A DNA stretch of 64,000 nt from Pseudidiomarina donghaiensis (GTDB lineage Bacteria > Pseudomonadota > Gammaproteobacteria > Enterobacterales > Alteromonadaceae): positions 62,001 through 126,000 of the forward strand of contig NZ_FPCF01000006.1 in the NCBI RefSeq assembly GCF_900116895.1. Direction: 5' to 3'. The notes beneath the pieces were generated by a model. It searched no databases and was not told the origin of the DNA. It saw nothing but the letters and a program-made list of their open reading frames with translations. Positions 11,431-20,165 of this stretch are shown here, in pieces (position 1 is the stretch's first letter; every line of letters starts with the position of its first letter). Made by a program: the position numbers and the translations under genes.

Positions 11431-11458
11431 TTATGAGGTCGTATTTGTGATTTTCAAT
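11431..11458 (-). promoter_or_regulatory. Candidate sigma-32 promoter for hslVU
   Basis: On the minus strand ATTGAAA is followed after 13 bases by CCTCATAA. This resembles the sigma-32 pattern CTTGAAA / CCCCATnT and sits directly before hslV, a classic heat-shock operon. The -35 matches well and the -10 moderately. Confidence 0.5.
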
Positions 11459-11468
11459 AGGTGAGTGA

Positions 11469-12038
11469 TTAATTCCAGTTCCAGATTTGGCAACCGTGTA
11501 AGTTTCCGCGCTCTAATTTATGGCGATCGCGCTCGGCATCACGTTTCGATTCGTATGGGCCCAGAATAACTCGGTGCCAAACGCCGTTACCACCGTCGGT
11601 GGTACGAATTTGTGACTCAAGCCCCATCATGGCAATCATGGCGCGCATTTCTTCCGCGTCACTCTTGTTACGAAACGAGCCGCATTGCATCAGCTTCGGT
11701 GGCCCCAACTCACGTTCAGGTACGTCCACCACAACTTCCTGGTTTTCCAGTACTTCAATGTAGTCCCAAGGTTCTTCAGGTTGCTCTGGAAGTGGGTCTT
11801 TTTGCGGCTGCGCCGTCGGTTGCTGCTGCGCTGGCGGCACATCAACCGACTGCGGCGTAGGCTGTTGCGAACGCCCAGAAATAGCGCTTAATAACCACGC
11901 AAACCCGCCCACCAAAATAACGGCCAACAACACCACTAACCAAGGTACAGCCGGTTTGGTTGACTGCTGGCTTTTGCCGCGTGTCGACTTCTTCGGCGGC
12001 GTACGCTTTGGCGGCCGCTTACGGTTTGCGTAGTCCAT
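11469..12038 (-). CDS. SPOR-domain membrane protein (FtsN-like)
   Basis: A 189-residue protein with a basic N-terminus, one membrane helix (about 31-52), a Pro/Gln-rich linker and a C-terminal SPOR domain (about 112-187; MQCGSFRNKSDAEEMRAMIA). SPOR domains bind denuded septal peptidoglycan. The layout fits an FtsN-like divisome protein, and FtsN is often encoded beside hslVU and priA. It is shorter than E. coli FtsN (319), so I leave the symbol open. It lies 2 bases after argS. Confidence 0.85.
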   Translation of the reverse strand: MDYANRKRPPKRTPPKKSTRGKSQQSTKPAVPWLVVLLAVILVGGFAWLLSAISGRSQQPTPQSVDVPPAQQQPTAQPQKDPLPEQPEEPWDYIEVLENQEVVVDVPERELGPPKLMQCGSFRNKSDAEEMRAMIAMMGLESQIRTTDGGNGVWHRVILGPYESKRDAERDRHKLERGNLHGCQIWNWN

Positions 12039-12040
12039 GC

Positions 12041-13783
12041 TTACATCTTCTCAAGCGTTGGAATACCAAGCAACTCTAAGCCTTGGCGTAAGGTTTTTGC
12101 CGTTAAAGCGGCAAGTTTCAAGCGACTTTGACGTACGTCTTGATCGTCGCCCTGCAAAATTGGGCAGGCTTCGTAGAAGCTGGAAAATGCACCGGCGACG
12201 TCATACAAGTAACCGCATAAGAAATGCGGCATGGCTTTGTCGGCAACCGTATGTACTACTTCATTGAAGCGCACCAGAACATTGGCTAATGCAATTTCAC
12301 GCTCGTCATTCAAAATAAATGGTGCGGTAATACTGCTTGGGTCAACGCCAGCTTTGCCAAATACACTGTTTACGCGAGTGTAGGCATAGAGCAAGTATGG
12401 CGCGGTGTTACCCTCAAAACTGAGCATGGTGTCCCAGTCAAAAATATAATCACTGGTGCGGTTTTTCGACAAGTCAGCATATTTAACCGAGCTAATACCG
12501 ACTACTTTGGCCACATGTGCTTGCTCATCGGCACTCAACTGGGTGTTCTTTTGCTGTACCAGTTCAAGTGCGCGTTTTTCAGCTTCATCTAACAGGTCTG
12601 CCAATTTGGTGACGCCACCGTCGCGGCTCTTGTACGGACGACCGTCTTTGCCCATGACCGTACCAAAGCCGTAATGGTCCATTTGTAGGTCTTCACGCGC
12701 AAAACCCGCTTTGCGTGCCAGGGTGAAAATTTGCTGAAAGTGCAAACCCTGACGCTGATCGACAAAATACATTAAATGGTCGCCTTTGAGCACATTCTGA
12801 CGATAACGCACCGCAGCCAAGTCGGTGGTGGCATACAAGTAGCCACCGCCTGATTTTTGTACGATAACCGGCAATGACTCACCGTCTTTGTTCTTAAACT
12901 CATCTAAGAACACGCACTGCGCGCCTTGGTCTTCCACCAGTAAGCCTTGTGCTTTTAAGTCGGCCACAACCTGCGCAAGGTCATCGTTATAAGCGCTCTC
13001 TGCCATCACGTCTGCGCGGGTTAGTTTCACCCCTAAACGGTCATACACTTCTTGGCAGTGGCTTAGTGACACATCAATAAACTGTTGCCATAGCGCCCGG
13101 CATTTCGGCTCGCCAGACTGCAGCGCGACCACTAACTCGCGTGCGCGCGCAGCAAACGCTTCGCTTTCGTCAAAACGTTTCTTCGCGGCCTTATAAAAGG
13201 TTTCTAGGTTGCTTAGCTCCATGTCTAAATCGGCGTTATCAAGCTCTTCCATGTGCGCCAGCAACATACCAAATTGTGTACCCCAGTCACCCACGTGGTT
13301 TTGCCGCACCACCTTGTGGCCGAGCAACTCTTCAACGCGTGCTACCGCATCACCAATAATAGCCGAACGCAAATGACCAACGTGCATTTCTTTGGCTAAG
13401 TTAGGCGAGGAATAATCAATGACGACAGTTTTCGCCTGCGCCGCAGCCTGAATACCTGCGTGCGCGTCTTGGTAGGCGTGCTCAAGCTGATCAATCAGCT
13501 GCTGCTGGCTAATGGTGAAGTTAATAAAACCAGGCCCAGCGATTTCAGTTTTCGCCACTAAATTATTTTCTGGCAAGGCCGCAATAATTGCTTCAGCCAA
13601 CGCACGTGGGTTCATTTTCGCAGGTTTAGCCAACATCAGCGCTAAGTTGGTGGCGAAATCCCCATGACTTTTGTCGCGCGGGCGGTCAAGCTGAATGCGT
13701 GGTTGTACGTCAGCTGTGAGGGTAGCTTGTTGTTGCAGGGTAGCAACGGCCGCGGCAAGAAGGGATTCCAACTGTTCTTTCAT
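12041..13783 (-). CDS. argS: Arginine-tRNA ligase
   Basis: A 580-residue class I synthetase that charges tRNA-Arg. The HIGH-type motif appears in [16 protein letters not shown] (about 129-144). The KMSK region of ArgRS is replaced, as usual in the family, by the [13 protein letters not shown] segment. The C-terminal DALR anticodon-binding domain ends ...[10 protein letters not shown]. Length is normal. The gene is followed within 2 bases by the SPOR protein. Confidence 0.97.
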   Translation of the reverse strand: MKEQLESLLAAAVATLQQQATLTADVQPRIQLDRPRDKSHGDFATNLALMLAKPAKMNPRALAEAIIAALPENNLVAKTEIAGPGFINFTISQQQLIDQLEHAYQDAHAGIQAAAQAKTVVIDYSSPNLAKEMHVGHLRSAIIGDAVARVEELLGHKVVRQNHVGDWGTQFGMLLAHMEELDNADLDMELSNLETFYKAAKKRFDESEAFAARARELVVALQSGEPKCRALWQQFIDVSLSHCQEVYDRLGVKLTRADVMAESAYNDDLAQVVADLKAQGLLVEDQGAQCVFLDEFKNKDGESLPVIVQKSGGGYLYATTDLAAVRYRQNVLKGDHLMYFVDQRQGLHFQQIFTLARKAGFAREDLQMDHYGFGTVMGKDGRPYKSRDGGVTKLADLLDEAEKRALELVQQKNTQLSADEQAHVAKVVGISSVKYADLSKNRTSDYIFDWDTMLSFEGNTAPYLLYAYTRVNSVFGKAGVDPSSITAPFILNDEREIALANVLVRFNEVVHTVADKAMPHFLCGYLYDVAGAFSSFYEACPILQGDDQDVRQSRLKLAALTAKTLRQGLELLGIPTLEKM

Positions 13784-13802
13784 TTAATTTAAACCTTAAT
13801 GC

Positions 13803-13881
13803 GATATTAGATATTGGATATTAGATATTGGATATTAGACAAAGCCCAAAACATCAGATCTAATATCCAATATCTAATAGC
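13803..13881. repeat. Inverted array of GATATTR heptads (hairpin-forming)
   Basis: Five tandem heptads GATATTA/GATATTG alternate at 13803-13837. After 23 bases, three heptads in the opposite orientation (TAATATC, CAATATC, TAATAGC) follow at 13861-13881. The last three left units and the right units, plus GA/TC, can pair into a stem of about 23 bp with one mismatch. It lies between priA and argS. A related array of four TAATATC units is at 46121-46148. No coding function is seen. Confidence 0.85.
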
Positions 13882-13924
13882 TACTAGCGTTTTTGCTGTT
13901 CAGCATTTTATATGTTTTTGCGGG

Positions 13925-16099
13925 TTAACAGAAGTCTTGTGGGTCAATGTCTAGCGACCACCGCACTTTTCTTAAAATTGGCAACGACTCAAGCTGCGGC
14001 AATACATAGCGCAACAGCTGCGCCCGCAGCCCACGCTGCTGGGTTTGTACTAATAATTGGTAGCGATAGCGGCCGGCGCGGCGTTCCATAACCGCAGGCA
14101 ACGGGCCGAGCACAAAGGCGTCATCGCGCGGCGGAAATAAATTAGCAATGGCTTGCAACGCTTCAATAACAGTCGCAGCGTTATTGGCTTCGGCCCGAAA
14201 TAGGGCTTGCTGACTAAACGGTGGTAATTGTGTCAGGTGGCGTTCTTGCAGCGCACTTTTGGCAAAGTGACTGTAGCCATTATTGACTAAGTCTTGCACC
14301 AGCTCGTGTTCGGGGTGGTGAGTTTGCAACACCACGGTACCCGGCTTACTGGCTCGGCCTGCGCGCCCGGCAACTTGGGTAAACAACTGCCCTAGGCGCT
14401 CGGCGGCACGAAAATCTGCGCTATACAATGCACCATCAACATCAAGCAACGCAGCTAGCGTTACTTCGGGAAAATGATGGCCCTTGGCGAGCATTTGCGT
14501 GCCAACTAGAATTGGATATTTGTTATCACGGGCATCGTCTAAATGCTGACTTAAAGCCCCTTTACGGCGCGTGCTGTCGCGATCAATTCGCAACACCGGA
14601 TACTCAGGAAATTGCTGCTGTAATACCTGCTCAAGTTGTTCGGTGCCCACACCACGGCCTATCAGCTGCGTCGAGCCACAGTCGTGGCACTGGCGCGGCA
14701 AAGTTTGCTGACTACCGCAATGATGGCACTGCAATTGTCGCTGACCCTGGTGCACGGTGTAATAAGCATCACAACGGCGACACTGGGCAAGCCAACCGCA
14801 TTCATGACACATCAGCGCCGGCGCGTAACCACGACGATTCAAAAACAACAGTACTTGTTGGCCAGCTTTTAGATGCTCGCCCATGAGGTCAAGCAAGGGC
14901 TTGGACAAGCCGGCTTTTAGTTGGGTATTTTTTATATCAAGCAAGACATGGCGGGCCGGTTTAGCAGCGCCTGCACGCATGGTTAAGGTTAAATGTGCAT
15001 AGCGTTTTTGCAGCGCATTATTAAGTGTTTCTAACGAGGGTGTCGCAGAGCCCAAAATAACCGGCACCTTCTCTTCATGGCCACGCATTACCGCTAGGTC
15101 ACGGGCATGGTAGCGAAAGCCTTCTTGTTGCTTCAGTGAGCTGTCATGCTCTTCGTCCACAATAATCATGCCCAGCGCTTTGCACGGCGTAAAAATAGCC
15201 GAACGGGTACCAATAATTATTGCCGCGCTACCGGCACGAGCATCAAGCCAGGCATCGAGCCGCTCGCGGTCAGTCAAGGCTGAGTGCAACATCACCACAG
15301 GCACATCAAAGCGCTGCTTAAAGCGGCGTACGGTTTGTGGTGTTAAGCCAATTTCTGGCACCAGCACCAGCACCTGCTGGCCACGCCGCAACACGTCGGC
15401 CATGGCCTGCAAATAAACTTCCGTTTTGCCACTGCCAGTAATCCCTTCGAGCAAGTAAGTCTGGGCTTTTTTGGCGGCACCAATAGCCGCCACGGCCAGT
15501 GCCTGCTCAGGGTTCAGTTGCAATGGCTCGGCCGCAATTTTTAATTGCCAACTTTGCACTGCCGCTGGTATATGCTCTACCGCTTCAACCCAGCCTTTGT
15601 CTTGCAAAGCATTGAGCGCCGATGGTGAGAACTCTTGCGTACGAATATCACGACTTAGCAACGCTTCTTTTTGCAATGCCGCCAATAAACGTTGTTGCTG
15701 GGGTGCACGTTTTAATGGCTCGAGCGCTTCGGCCTTACCTGCTGCCGTTACCTGATACCGCGTGGTTGCTTGGTAGCTCGCCCGCTCGCCTTGGCGCAGC
15801 AGCACCGGTAGCGCATTTTGAATCACATCACCCAAAGCATGGTGATAATACCCTGCCGCCCAATTCAATAACCGCCACACCGGCGGTGACCATAACGATT
15901 CTTGATCAAGTACTTCAACGATCGGTTTACGCACATAGCTGTCATCGGGTTGTGTACTTTCACCCAAACAAACACCGACGAGTTGGCGATTCCCAAATGG
16001 CACACGCACGCGCGCGCCCACAACTGGAAGTGTGGGGCTGTCATAATCGAATAGGCGCGGCAGGGGAACGGGCAGCGCAATTTGAATTACATGCGTCAT
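13925..16099 (-). CDS. priA: Primosomal protein N' (PriA helicase)
   Basis: A 724-residue superfamily 2 DNA helicase that restarts stalled replication forks. Walker A is GITGSGKTEVYL, Walker B is VDEEH. The zinc-binding cysteine cluster between the helicase lobes is intact (CHECGWLAQCRRC, then CHHCG and CHDCG). The N-terminal 3'-DNA-binding domain and helicase motif VAGRAGR are present. Length matches the family (~732). Confidence 0.97.
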   Translation of the reverse strand: MTHVIQIALPVPLPRLFDYDSPTLPVVGARVRVPFGNRQLVGVCLGESTQPDDSYVRKPIVEVLDQESLWSPPVWRLLNWAAGYYHHALGDVIQNALPVLLRQGERASYQATTRYQVTAAGKAEALEPLKRAPQQQRLLAALQKEALLSRDIRTQEFSPSALNALQDKGWVEAVEHIPAAVQSWQLKIAAEPLQLNPEQALAVAAIGAAKKAQTYLLEGITGSGKTEVYLQAMADVLRRGQQVLVLVPEIGLTPQTVRRFKQRFDVPVVMLHSALTDRERLDAWLDARAGSAAIIIGTRSAIFTPCKALGMIIVDEEHDSSLKQQEGFRYHARDLAVMRGHEEKVPVILGSATPSLETLNNALQKRYAHLTLTMRAGAAKPARHVLLDIKNTQLKAGLSKPLLDLMGEHLKAGQQVLLFLNRRGYAPALMCHECGWLAQCRRCDAYYTVHQGQRQLQCHHCGSQQTLPRQCHDCGSTQLIGRGVGTEQLEQVLQQQFPEYPVLRIDRDSTRRKGALSQHLDDARDNKYPILVGTQMLAKGHHFPEVTLAALLDVDGALYSADFRAAERLGQLFTQVAGRAGRASKPGTVVLQTHHPEHELVQDLVNNGYSHFAKSALQERHLTQLPPFSQQALFRAEANNAATVIEALQAIANLFPPRDDAFVLGPLPAVMERRAGRYRYQLLVQTQQRGLRAQLLRYVLPQLESLPILRKVRWSLDIDPQDFC

Positions 16100-16129
16100 A
16101 CCCGAAAGTGTACCGCGAAAAGCGAAGAG

Positions 16130-16260
16130 CGTTAATCGTTATTCGTTATTCGATCGCTGCGCTGTTCGTCCGTGCTACGCACTGTTCGGAGACTTCACGA
16201 ATAGCATAGTGTGCCAACAGTGAGCGTAGCGAACGCACGAATAACGAATAACGAATAACG
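16130..16260. repeat. Palindromic dispersed element with CGAATAA heptads, copy 1
   Basis: The left end is CGTTAAT CGTTATT CGTTATT CG and the right end is CGAATAA three times then CG, so the ends are inverted heptad arrays (23 bp, one mismatch). Between them is an imperfectly palindromic core of about 85 bases. Core and ends recur at 18109-18225 in the same orientation. It lies between priA and maeB. No open frame or transposase is present, so it resembles a REP/MITE-type element. Confidence 0.85.
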
Positions 16261-16263
16261 TTT

Positions 16264-17508
16264 TTATTCAGTCATGTAGTTTTTGGGGAGATCGATGCGT
16301 GCAGCGCCTGACGCAACCGCCGCCTCCGCTACCGCCCGCGACACCCGAGTGCGCAAACGCGCATCAAGAGGCTTCGGAATTATGTAGTCAGGGCCAAATT
16401 CCAGCTTGTCGACACCTGATGCTTTTAATACCGCCTCTGGTACCGGTTCTTTGGCGAGTTGGCGAATGGCTTCAACGGCGGCGAGCTTCATGTCGTCGTT
16501 AATGGCCTTGGCGCGTACGTCGAGCGCGCCGCGGAAAATAAACGGGAAGCACAATACGTTATTCACTTGGTTAGGATAATCTGAGCGGCCGGTCGCCATA
16601 ATCAAATCGTCACGAACCGCTAGTGCTAGTTCAGGTTTAATTTCAGGATCTGGGTTCGAGCAAGCGAACACGATTGGCTTTTCGGCCATCAGTTTTAGCG
16701 CTTCTGGCGCCAATAGATTCGGCCCAGATACGCCAACAAATACATCAGCTTCCGTGATCACTTCTTCTAACGTGCGCTTGTCGGTGTTGTTGGCAAACAG
16801 CGCTTTGTATTCATTTAAATCGTCGCGACGGGTGTGAATAACGCCTTTTGAGTCGAGCATATAAATGTGCTCGCGCTGAGCGCCACACTTAATCAATAGC
16901 TCCATACAGGCAATGGCTGCAGCGCCAGCACCTAGGCACACAATTTGTGCTTTGCGTAGGTCTTTGCCTTGAATTTCCAGCGCGTTTAACAGCCCAGCGG
17001 CTGTCACAATAGCGGTACCGTGTTGGTCATCATGGAAAATAGGCACTTCGCAGCGCTCAATCAGAGCTTGCTCAATTTCAAAGCACTCAGGCGCTTTAAT
17101 ATCTTCTAGGTTCACGCCGCCGAAACTGTCGGCAATATTCGCTACGGTGTTGATGAAGTCTTGCGTGGTGCGGTGTGTCACTTCAATGTCGATGGAATCT
17201 AGCCCGGCAAAGCGCTTAAACAACAACGCCTTACCTTCCATAACTGGCTTTGACGCCATGGGCCCTAGGTTGCCCAAACCCAAAATGGCCGTGCCGTTCG
17301 AAATAACCGCCACCATGTTGCCCTTGGCAGTATATTTGTACACGTCTTCCGGGTTTTCAGCGATGGCTCTTACCGGCTCGGCCACACCTGGGCTATAAGC
17401 TAACGCGAGATCTTTACTTGTTTCTGCGGGCTTGGTTAGCTCAATACTTATTTTGCCAGGGGTTGGGTATGCGTGGTAATCCAAAGCTTGCTTGCGGAAG
17501 TCGGTCAT
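16264..17508 (-). CDS. maeB: Malic enzyme, short NAD(P)-dependent form
   Basis: A 414-residue malate dehydrogenase (oxaloacetate-decarboxylating) that turns malate into pyruvate and CO2. Malic-enzyme N-domain (SPGVAEPVRAI, GNLGPMASKPVMEGKALLFK) and the metal/catalytic region (FHDDQHGTAIV) are followed by a Rossmann NAD-binding domain (CLGAGAAAIACMELL). It lacks the C-terminal phosphotransacetylase domain of E. coli MaeB and resembles the short bacterial form. I chose the ATG at 17508 over an upstream in-frame GTG. Its 3' end abuts repeat copy 1. Confidence 0.9.
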   Translation of the reverse strand: MTDFRKQALDYHAYPTPGKISIELTKPAETSKDLALAYSPGVAEPVRAIAENPEDVYKYTAKGNMVAVISNGTAILGLGNLGPMASKPVMEGKALLFKRFAGLDSIDIEVTHRTTQDFINTVANIADSFGGVNLEDIKAPECFEIEQALIERCEVPIFHDDQHGTAIVTAAGLLNALEIQGKDLRKAQIVCLGAGAAAIACMELLIKCGAQREHIYMLDSKGVIHTRRDDLNEYKALFANNTDKRTLEEVITEADVFVGVSGPNLLAPEALKLMAEKPIVFACSNPDPEIKPELALAVRDDLIMATGRSDYPNQVNNVLCFPFIFRGALDVRAKAINDDMKLAAVEAIRQLAKEPVPEAVLKASGVDKLEFGPDYIIPKPLDARLRTRVSRAVAEAAVASGAARIDLPKNYMTE

Positions 17509-17690
17509 ATTGTGGCGCACCTATTTTTTCAAGTTATTCCGAGTATTGTAGTTTGAATCTTGCGAATAAGACATCTTACCTGATAAGGCACGCCATATTA
17601 GCTCAAAATAGATAGGTAAGATTTTAAATTGTTTAAATTGGCACCATCGAAATTTTCAATGAAACCGCAGCATTCCTTGTTTTGTGGACA

Positions 17691-17718
17691 CAAAAAAGGC
17701 GCCTTCTGGCGCCTTTCT
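17691..17718 (-). terminator. Rho-independent terminator of rpmE
   Basis: On the minus strand AAAGGCGCC-AGAA-GGCGCCTTTTTTG forms a GC-rich stem followed by six T, 27 bases after the rpmE stop. Confidence 0.9.
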
Positions 17719-17744
17719 CGTTAATCTGCTTAAAAGGGTCTGAA

Positions 17745-17966
17745 TTAAGACTCTTTCTTGCCACCCAACACGCTGAAACGCTTGTTGAATTTCTCGATAC
17801 GACCGCCAGTGTCCATAATACGCTGTTTACCAGTGTAGAACGGGTGACACTCTGCACATACGTCCAAGTGCAATTCGCCGCCTTTAGTAGAGTTAGTCAC
17901 AAAAGAGTGACCACAAGAGCATGATACTTTCAGCTCTTTATATTCTGGGTGGATACCTTGTTTCAT
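17745..17966 (-). CDS. rpmE: 50S ribosomal protein L31 (zinc-binding form)
   Basis: A 73-residue L31 of the C+ type: Cys at about 16 and 18 (SCSCGHSF) with CAEC at about 37-40 form the zinc site. This identifies RpmE rather than the zinc-free paralogue YkgM. A single-gene transcript is likely, since it has its own promoter, a ~100-base leader and a strong terminator. Confidence 0.97.
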   Translation of the reverse strand: MKQGIHPEYKELKVSCSCGHSFVTNSTKGGELHLDVCAECHPFYTGKQRIMDTGGRIEKFNKRFSVLGGKKES

Positions 17967-18030
17967 GGGGTTACCTCGTTAGGCTGCATCGCCATCCGAT
18001 CTATTGCCGGACACCATACAAATTACTGTT

Positions 18031-18059
18031 AAAAAATGTGCTGCTTTTATAAGCAACAC
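18031..18059 (-). promoter_or_regulatory. Hairpin plus T-run in the rpmE 5' leader
   Basis: On the minus strand GTGTTGCTT-ATAA-AAGCAGCAC can form a 9-bp stem (one G-U pair), followed by ATTTTTT. It lies between the rpmE promoter and start codon. L31 of gammaproteobacteria is known to autoregulate through its mRNA leader, so this hairpin could be part of that element or a weak attenuator. I have not matched it to a published leader structure. Confidence 0.5.
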
Positions 18060-18076
18060 GTCAAATTAGGGCGCGA

Positions 18077-18105
18077 ATTATAAGCGAACTCGCTGCGCGA
18101 GTAAA
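18077..18105 (-). promoter_or_regulatory. rpmE promoter
   Basis: Minus-strand TTTACT, 17-base spacer, TATAAT. The -10 is perfect and the -35 matches 4 of 6. The predicted transcript start is about 100 bases before the rpmE ATG. Repeat copy 2 begins 4 bases upstream of this -35. Confidence 0.7.
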
Positions 18106-18108
18106 GAG

Positions 18109-18225
18109 CGTTAATCGTTATTCGTGCGCTGTGCTGTTCGTCCGTGCTACGCACTGTTCGTAGATCTCACGAATAGCGAAGCGGACCAACAGTGAGCATA
18201 GCGAACGTACGAATAACGAATAACG
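18109..18225. repeat. Palindromic dispersed element with CGAATAA heptads, copy 2
   Basis: Same element and orientation as 16130-16260, shorter by one heptad at each end: CGTTAAT CGTTATT CG on the left, CGAATAA twice then CG on the right. The core segment CTGTTCGTCCGTGCTACGCA is identical between copies. It fills the space between the rpmE promoter and the arginine operon promoter. Confidence 0.85.
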
Positions 18226-18226
18226 C

Positions 18227-18260
18227 TTTATGGTTTTTTATGGTTTTATGGTTTTTTATT
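18227..18260. repeat. Short T-rich tandem repeat before the argC promoter
   Basis: Three units of TTTATGGTTT and near variants (9-10 bases each) run directly from the end of repeat copy 2 to the argC -35 element. An UP-element-like role for the T-tracts is possible but unproven. Confidence 0.55.
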
Positions 18261-18261
18261 C

Positions 18262-18297
18262 TTGTTTTGTGCATTTTTATTCACTATAATTCATTCA
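18262..18297 (+). promoter_or_regulatory. argC promoter overlapped by an ARG-box
   Basis: TTGTTT (18262-18267), 17 bases, then TATAAT (18285-18290). TGCATTTTTATTCA at 18270-18283 matches the ArgR box TGAATwwwwATTCA with one mismatch and sits between -35 and -10. Two more ATTCA half-sites follow at 18289 and 18293. Arginine-dependent repression by ArgR of the whole operon is the natural reading. Confidence 0.75.
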
Positions 18298-18332
18298 AGT
18301 TTTGGCCATAAAGCAATGAGTGATTCGTACCA

Positions 18333-19352
18333 GTGGAACTTGATAAAAGCATACCATGCGCTGTATTTGGCGCCAGCGGCTATAGCGGCGTTGAATTGGC
18401 GTGGCTGCTGCATAATCACCCATTCTTTTCGCTTAAACATGCTTATTCTTCTAGCGCACGTGAAGAAGCAGAGCCCCTTGCTGGTTTGTACCCACAAATA
18501 GCGGGTCAGCTTGATATTATTCTGCAACCTTGGCACCCGGATTTGCTGTCGCAGCTTGCGCAGGAAGTTCGGGTGGTTTTTTTGGCGCTTCCCCATGAAG
18601 CGAGTGCTGAACTTGCCCCTATATTGATTAAAGCTGGGTTGGTTGTATTTGATCTTTCGGGGGCATTTCGGCTTCGCGACCCACAGCAACACCTGCAAGC
18701 TTATGCTTTTGAGCAACCCAACATTGGGGTTGACGCTATTCCTTATGGCTTAGCCGAATGGACAGTACTGCAGGGCCACGAGCCGCTGGTGGCAGTGCCT
18801 GGCTGCTACCCAACGGCAGCGGCACTGGCTTTAAAGCCGTTAATGCACTTGGTGCAAGGCACCCCTCTAATTAATGCGGTAAGTGGCGTTTCTGGTGCGG
18901 GCCGTAAAGCTGCCGCCCACACCAGTTTCTGTGAGGTCAGCTTGGCTGCGTATGGCGTTGCAACGCACCGCCATCAGCCAGAAATCTGCCAAAGTATCGG
19001 TCACCCAGTTATTTTTGTGCCACATTTAGGCAATTTTAAGCGCGGCATATTAGCAACCATTTATGCGCCATTGGAGGCCGGTACAACACAGCAAGATGTG
19101 GAGCTAGCGTTGCAGCGCGCCTACCGAGAGCAACCTTTAGTTCGTTTGTGCCACAAGCCACCTGCAATTAACGACGTTGTAGGTACGGCGTTCTGTGATA
19201 TTCACGCGGTGGTGCATAACGGGCATGTCATTTTATGTGTGGCTATCGATAATTTACTGAAAGGCGCAGCGGCCCAAGCGGTGCAACTGGCCAATATGTA
19301 TTTCGATATGCCAGCCAGCACTGGCCTAACCGGGCGTGGTGGTGTGATATGA
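18333..19352 (+). CDS. argC: N-acetyl-gamma-glutamyl-phosphate reductase
   Basis: A 339-residue ArgC reducing N-acetylglutamyl phosphate to the semialdehyde. The N-terminal NADP-binding GASGYSGVE (about 13-21) and the catalytic-Cys region AVPGCYPTAAALAL are present, as is HRHQPEI. The start is GTG at 18333: an in-frame TGA lies at 18321 and there is no ATG between it and the conserved N-terminus. A good Shine-Dalgarno is not obvious. First gene of argCBFGH; overlaps argB by 4 bases. Confidence 0.95.
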   Translation: MELDKSIPCAVFGASGYSGVELAWLLHNHPFFSLKHAYSSSAREEAEPLAGLYPQIAGQLDIILQPWHPDLLSQLAQEVRVVFLALPHEASAELAPILIKAGLVVFDLSGAFRLRDPQQHLQAYAFEQPNIGVDAIPYGLAEWTVLQGHEPLVAVPGCYPTAAALALKPLMHLVQGTPLINAVSGVSGAGRKAAAHTSFCEVSLAAYGVATHRHQPEICQSIGHPVIFVPHLGNFKRGILATIYAPLEAGTTQQDVELALQRAYREQPLVRLCHKPPAINDVVGTAFCDIHAVVHNGHVILCVAIDNLLKGAAAQAVQLANMYFDMPASTGLTGRGGVI

Positions 19353-20116
19353 GTACGCCATTAGTGATTAAACTTGGTGGCCGCGTGCTACAAAGTCACA
19401 GTAATTTAAATGCACTACTCACGATCATTGCGCAATTGGCTCAGTTGCGCCCGTTAGTGCTGGTGCATGGCGGTGGTGATCAAGTTGAAGCCTTATTAGA
19501 GCAATTGGGCCACACCAGCTTGAAGGTTGATGGCCTACGCATTACCCCTGCGGTGCAGATGCCGATTGTGGCGGGCGTGTTGGCCGGCGATGTGAATTCG
19601 CAACTGGTTGCCGTTGCTCAGCAGCATCAACTTAATGCCGTGGGCCTCACCTTGGCGGCCGGCCATTCGGTACGGTGCGAAGTAGACACCTCGCGTGGCG
19701 CGGTGGGTATTCCACAACCAAATCAACCGGCACTGCTGCAGTTGTTGCTGGACAAAAACTTCTTGCCTATTTTGAGTTCGATTGGTGCCGACGCCGCCGG
19801 TAATCGCCTGAACGTCAACGCGGACTTAGCCGCGGCTGCTGTCGCTCAGCTACTGCATGCCGATTTAATTCTACTCACCGATGTGCCCGGCATTTTGGAC
19901 CAAGACGGTGAGCTTATCGAATCCATTTCTGTTGACCAAGCGCCCGCGCTTATTGCCGACGGCACCGTGCGTGACGGTATGTTGGTCAAGCTTAATGCCG
20001 CTGTGCAAGCAGCAACCGCCTCGCGACGAAGTATCGCGGTGGCCGGTTGGCAAGATGCCAAAGCGCTCACTCGCCTAGCAAAGGGTGAAGCAGCCGGAAC
20101 CCGCATCCGCTTTTAA
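19349..20116 (+). CDS. argB: Acetylglutamate kinase
   Basis: A 255-residue amino acid kinase-fold ArgB that phosphorylates N-acetylglutamate. Motifs KLGGRVL at the N-terminus, LVHGGGDQVE, GDVNSQLV and the nucleotide-binding LLTDVPGIL are present. It is of the short, E. coli-like type without the N-terminal helix of arginine-inhibited hexameric kinases. It overlaps argC by 4 bases. Confidence 0.96.
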   Translation: MSTPLVIKLGGRVLQSHSNLNALLTIIAQLAQLRPLVLVHGGGDQVEALLEQLGHTSLKVDGLRITPAVQMPIVAGVLAGDVNSQLVAVAQQHQLNAVGLTLAAGHSVRCEVDTSRGAVGIPQPNQPALLQLLLDKNFLPILSSIGADAAGNRLNVNADLAAAAVAQLLHADLILLTDVPGILDQDGELIESISVDQAPALIADGTVRDGMLVKLNAAVQAATASRRSIAVAGWQDAKALTRLAKGEAAGTRIRF

Positions 20117-20165
20117 TAGCTAACACAATTTAATACCTCAGCTTTACATGAAAGGTTACCAACAC

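Noticed and set aside
13803-13881. CRISPR-like array
   Set aside because: Units are 7 bases, directly adjacent and partly inverted, with no spacers of constant length and no cas genes nearby.
16130-16260. Ordinary transcription terminator for priA or maeB
   Set aside because: There is no T-run suited to either gene's 3' end, and the same sequence recurs at 18109-18225 in a different gene context, so a mobile-type repeat explains it better.
18291-18716. 141-codon open frame opposite argC
   Set aside because: It covers the argC promoter and start region in antisense and has no domain or ribosome site.
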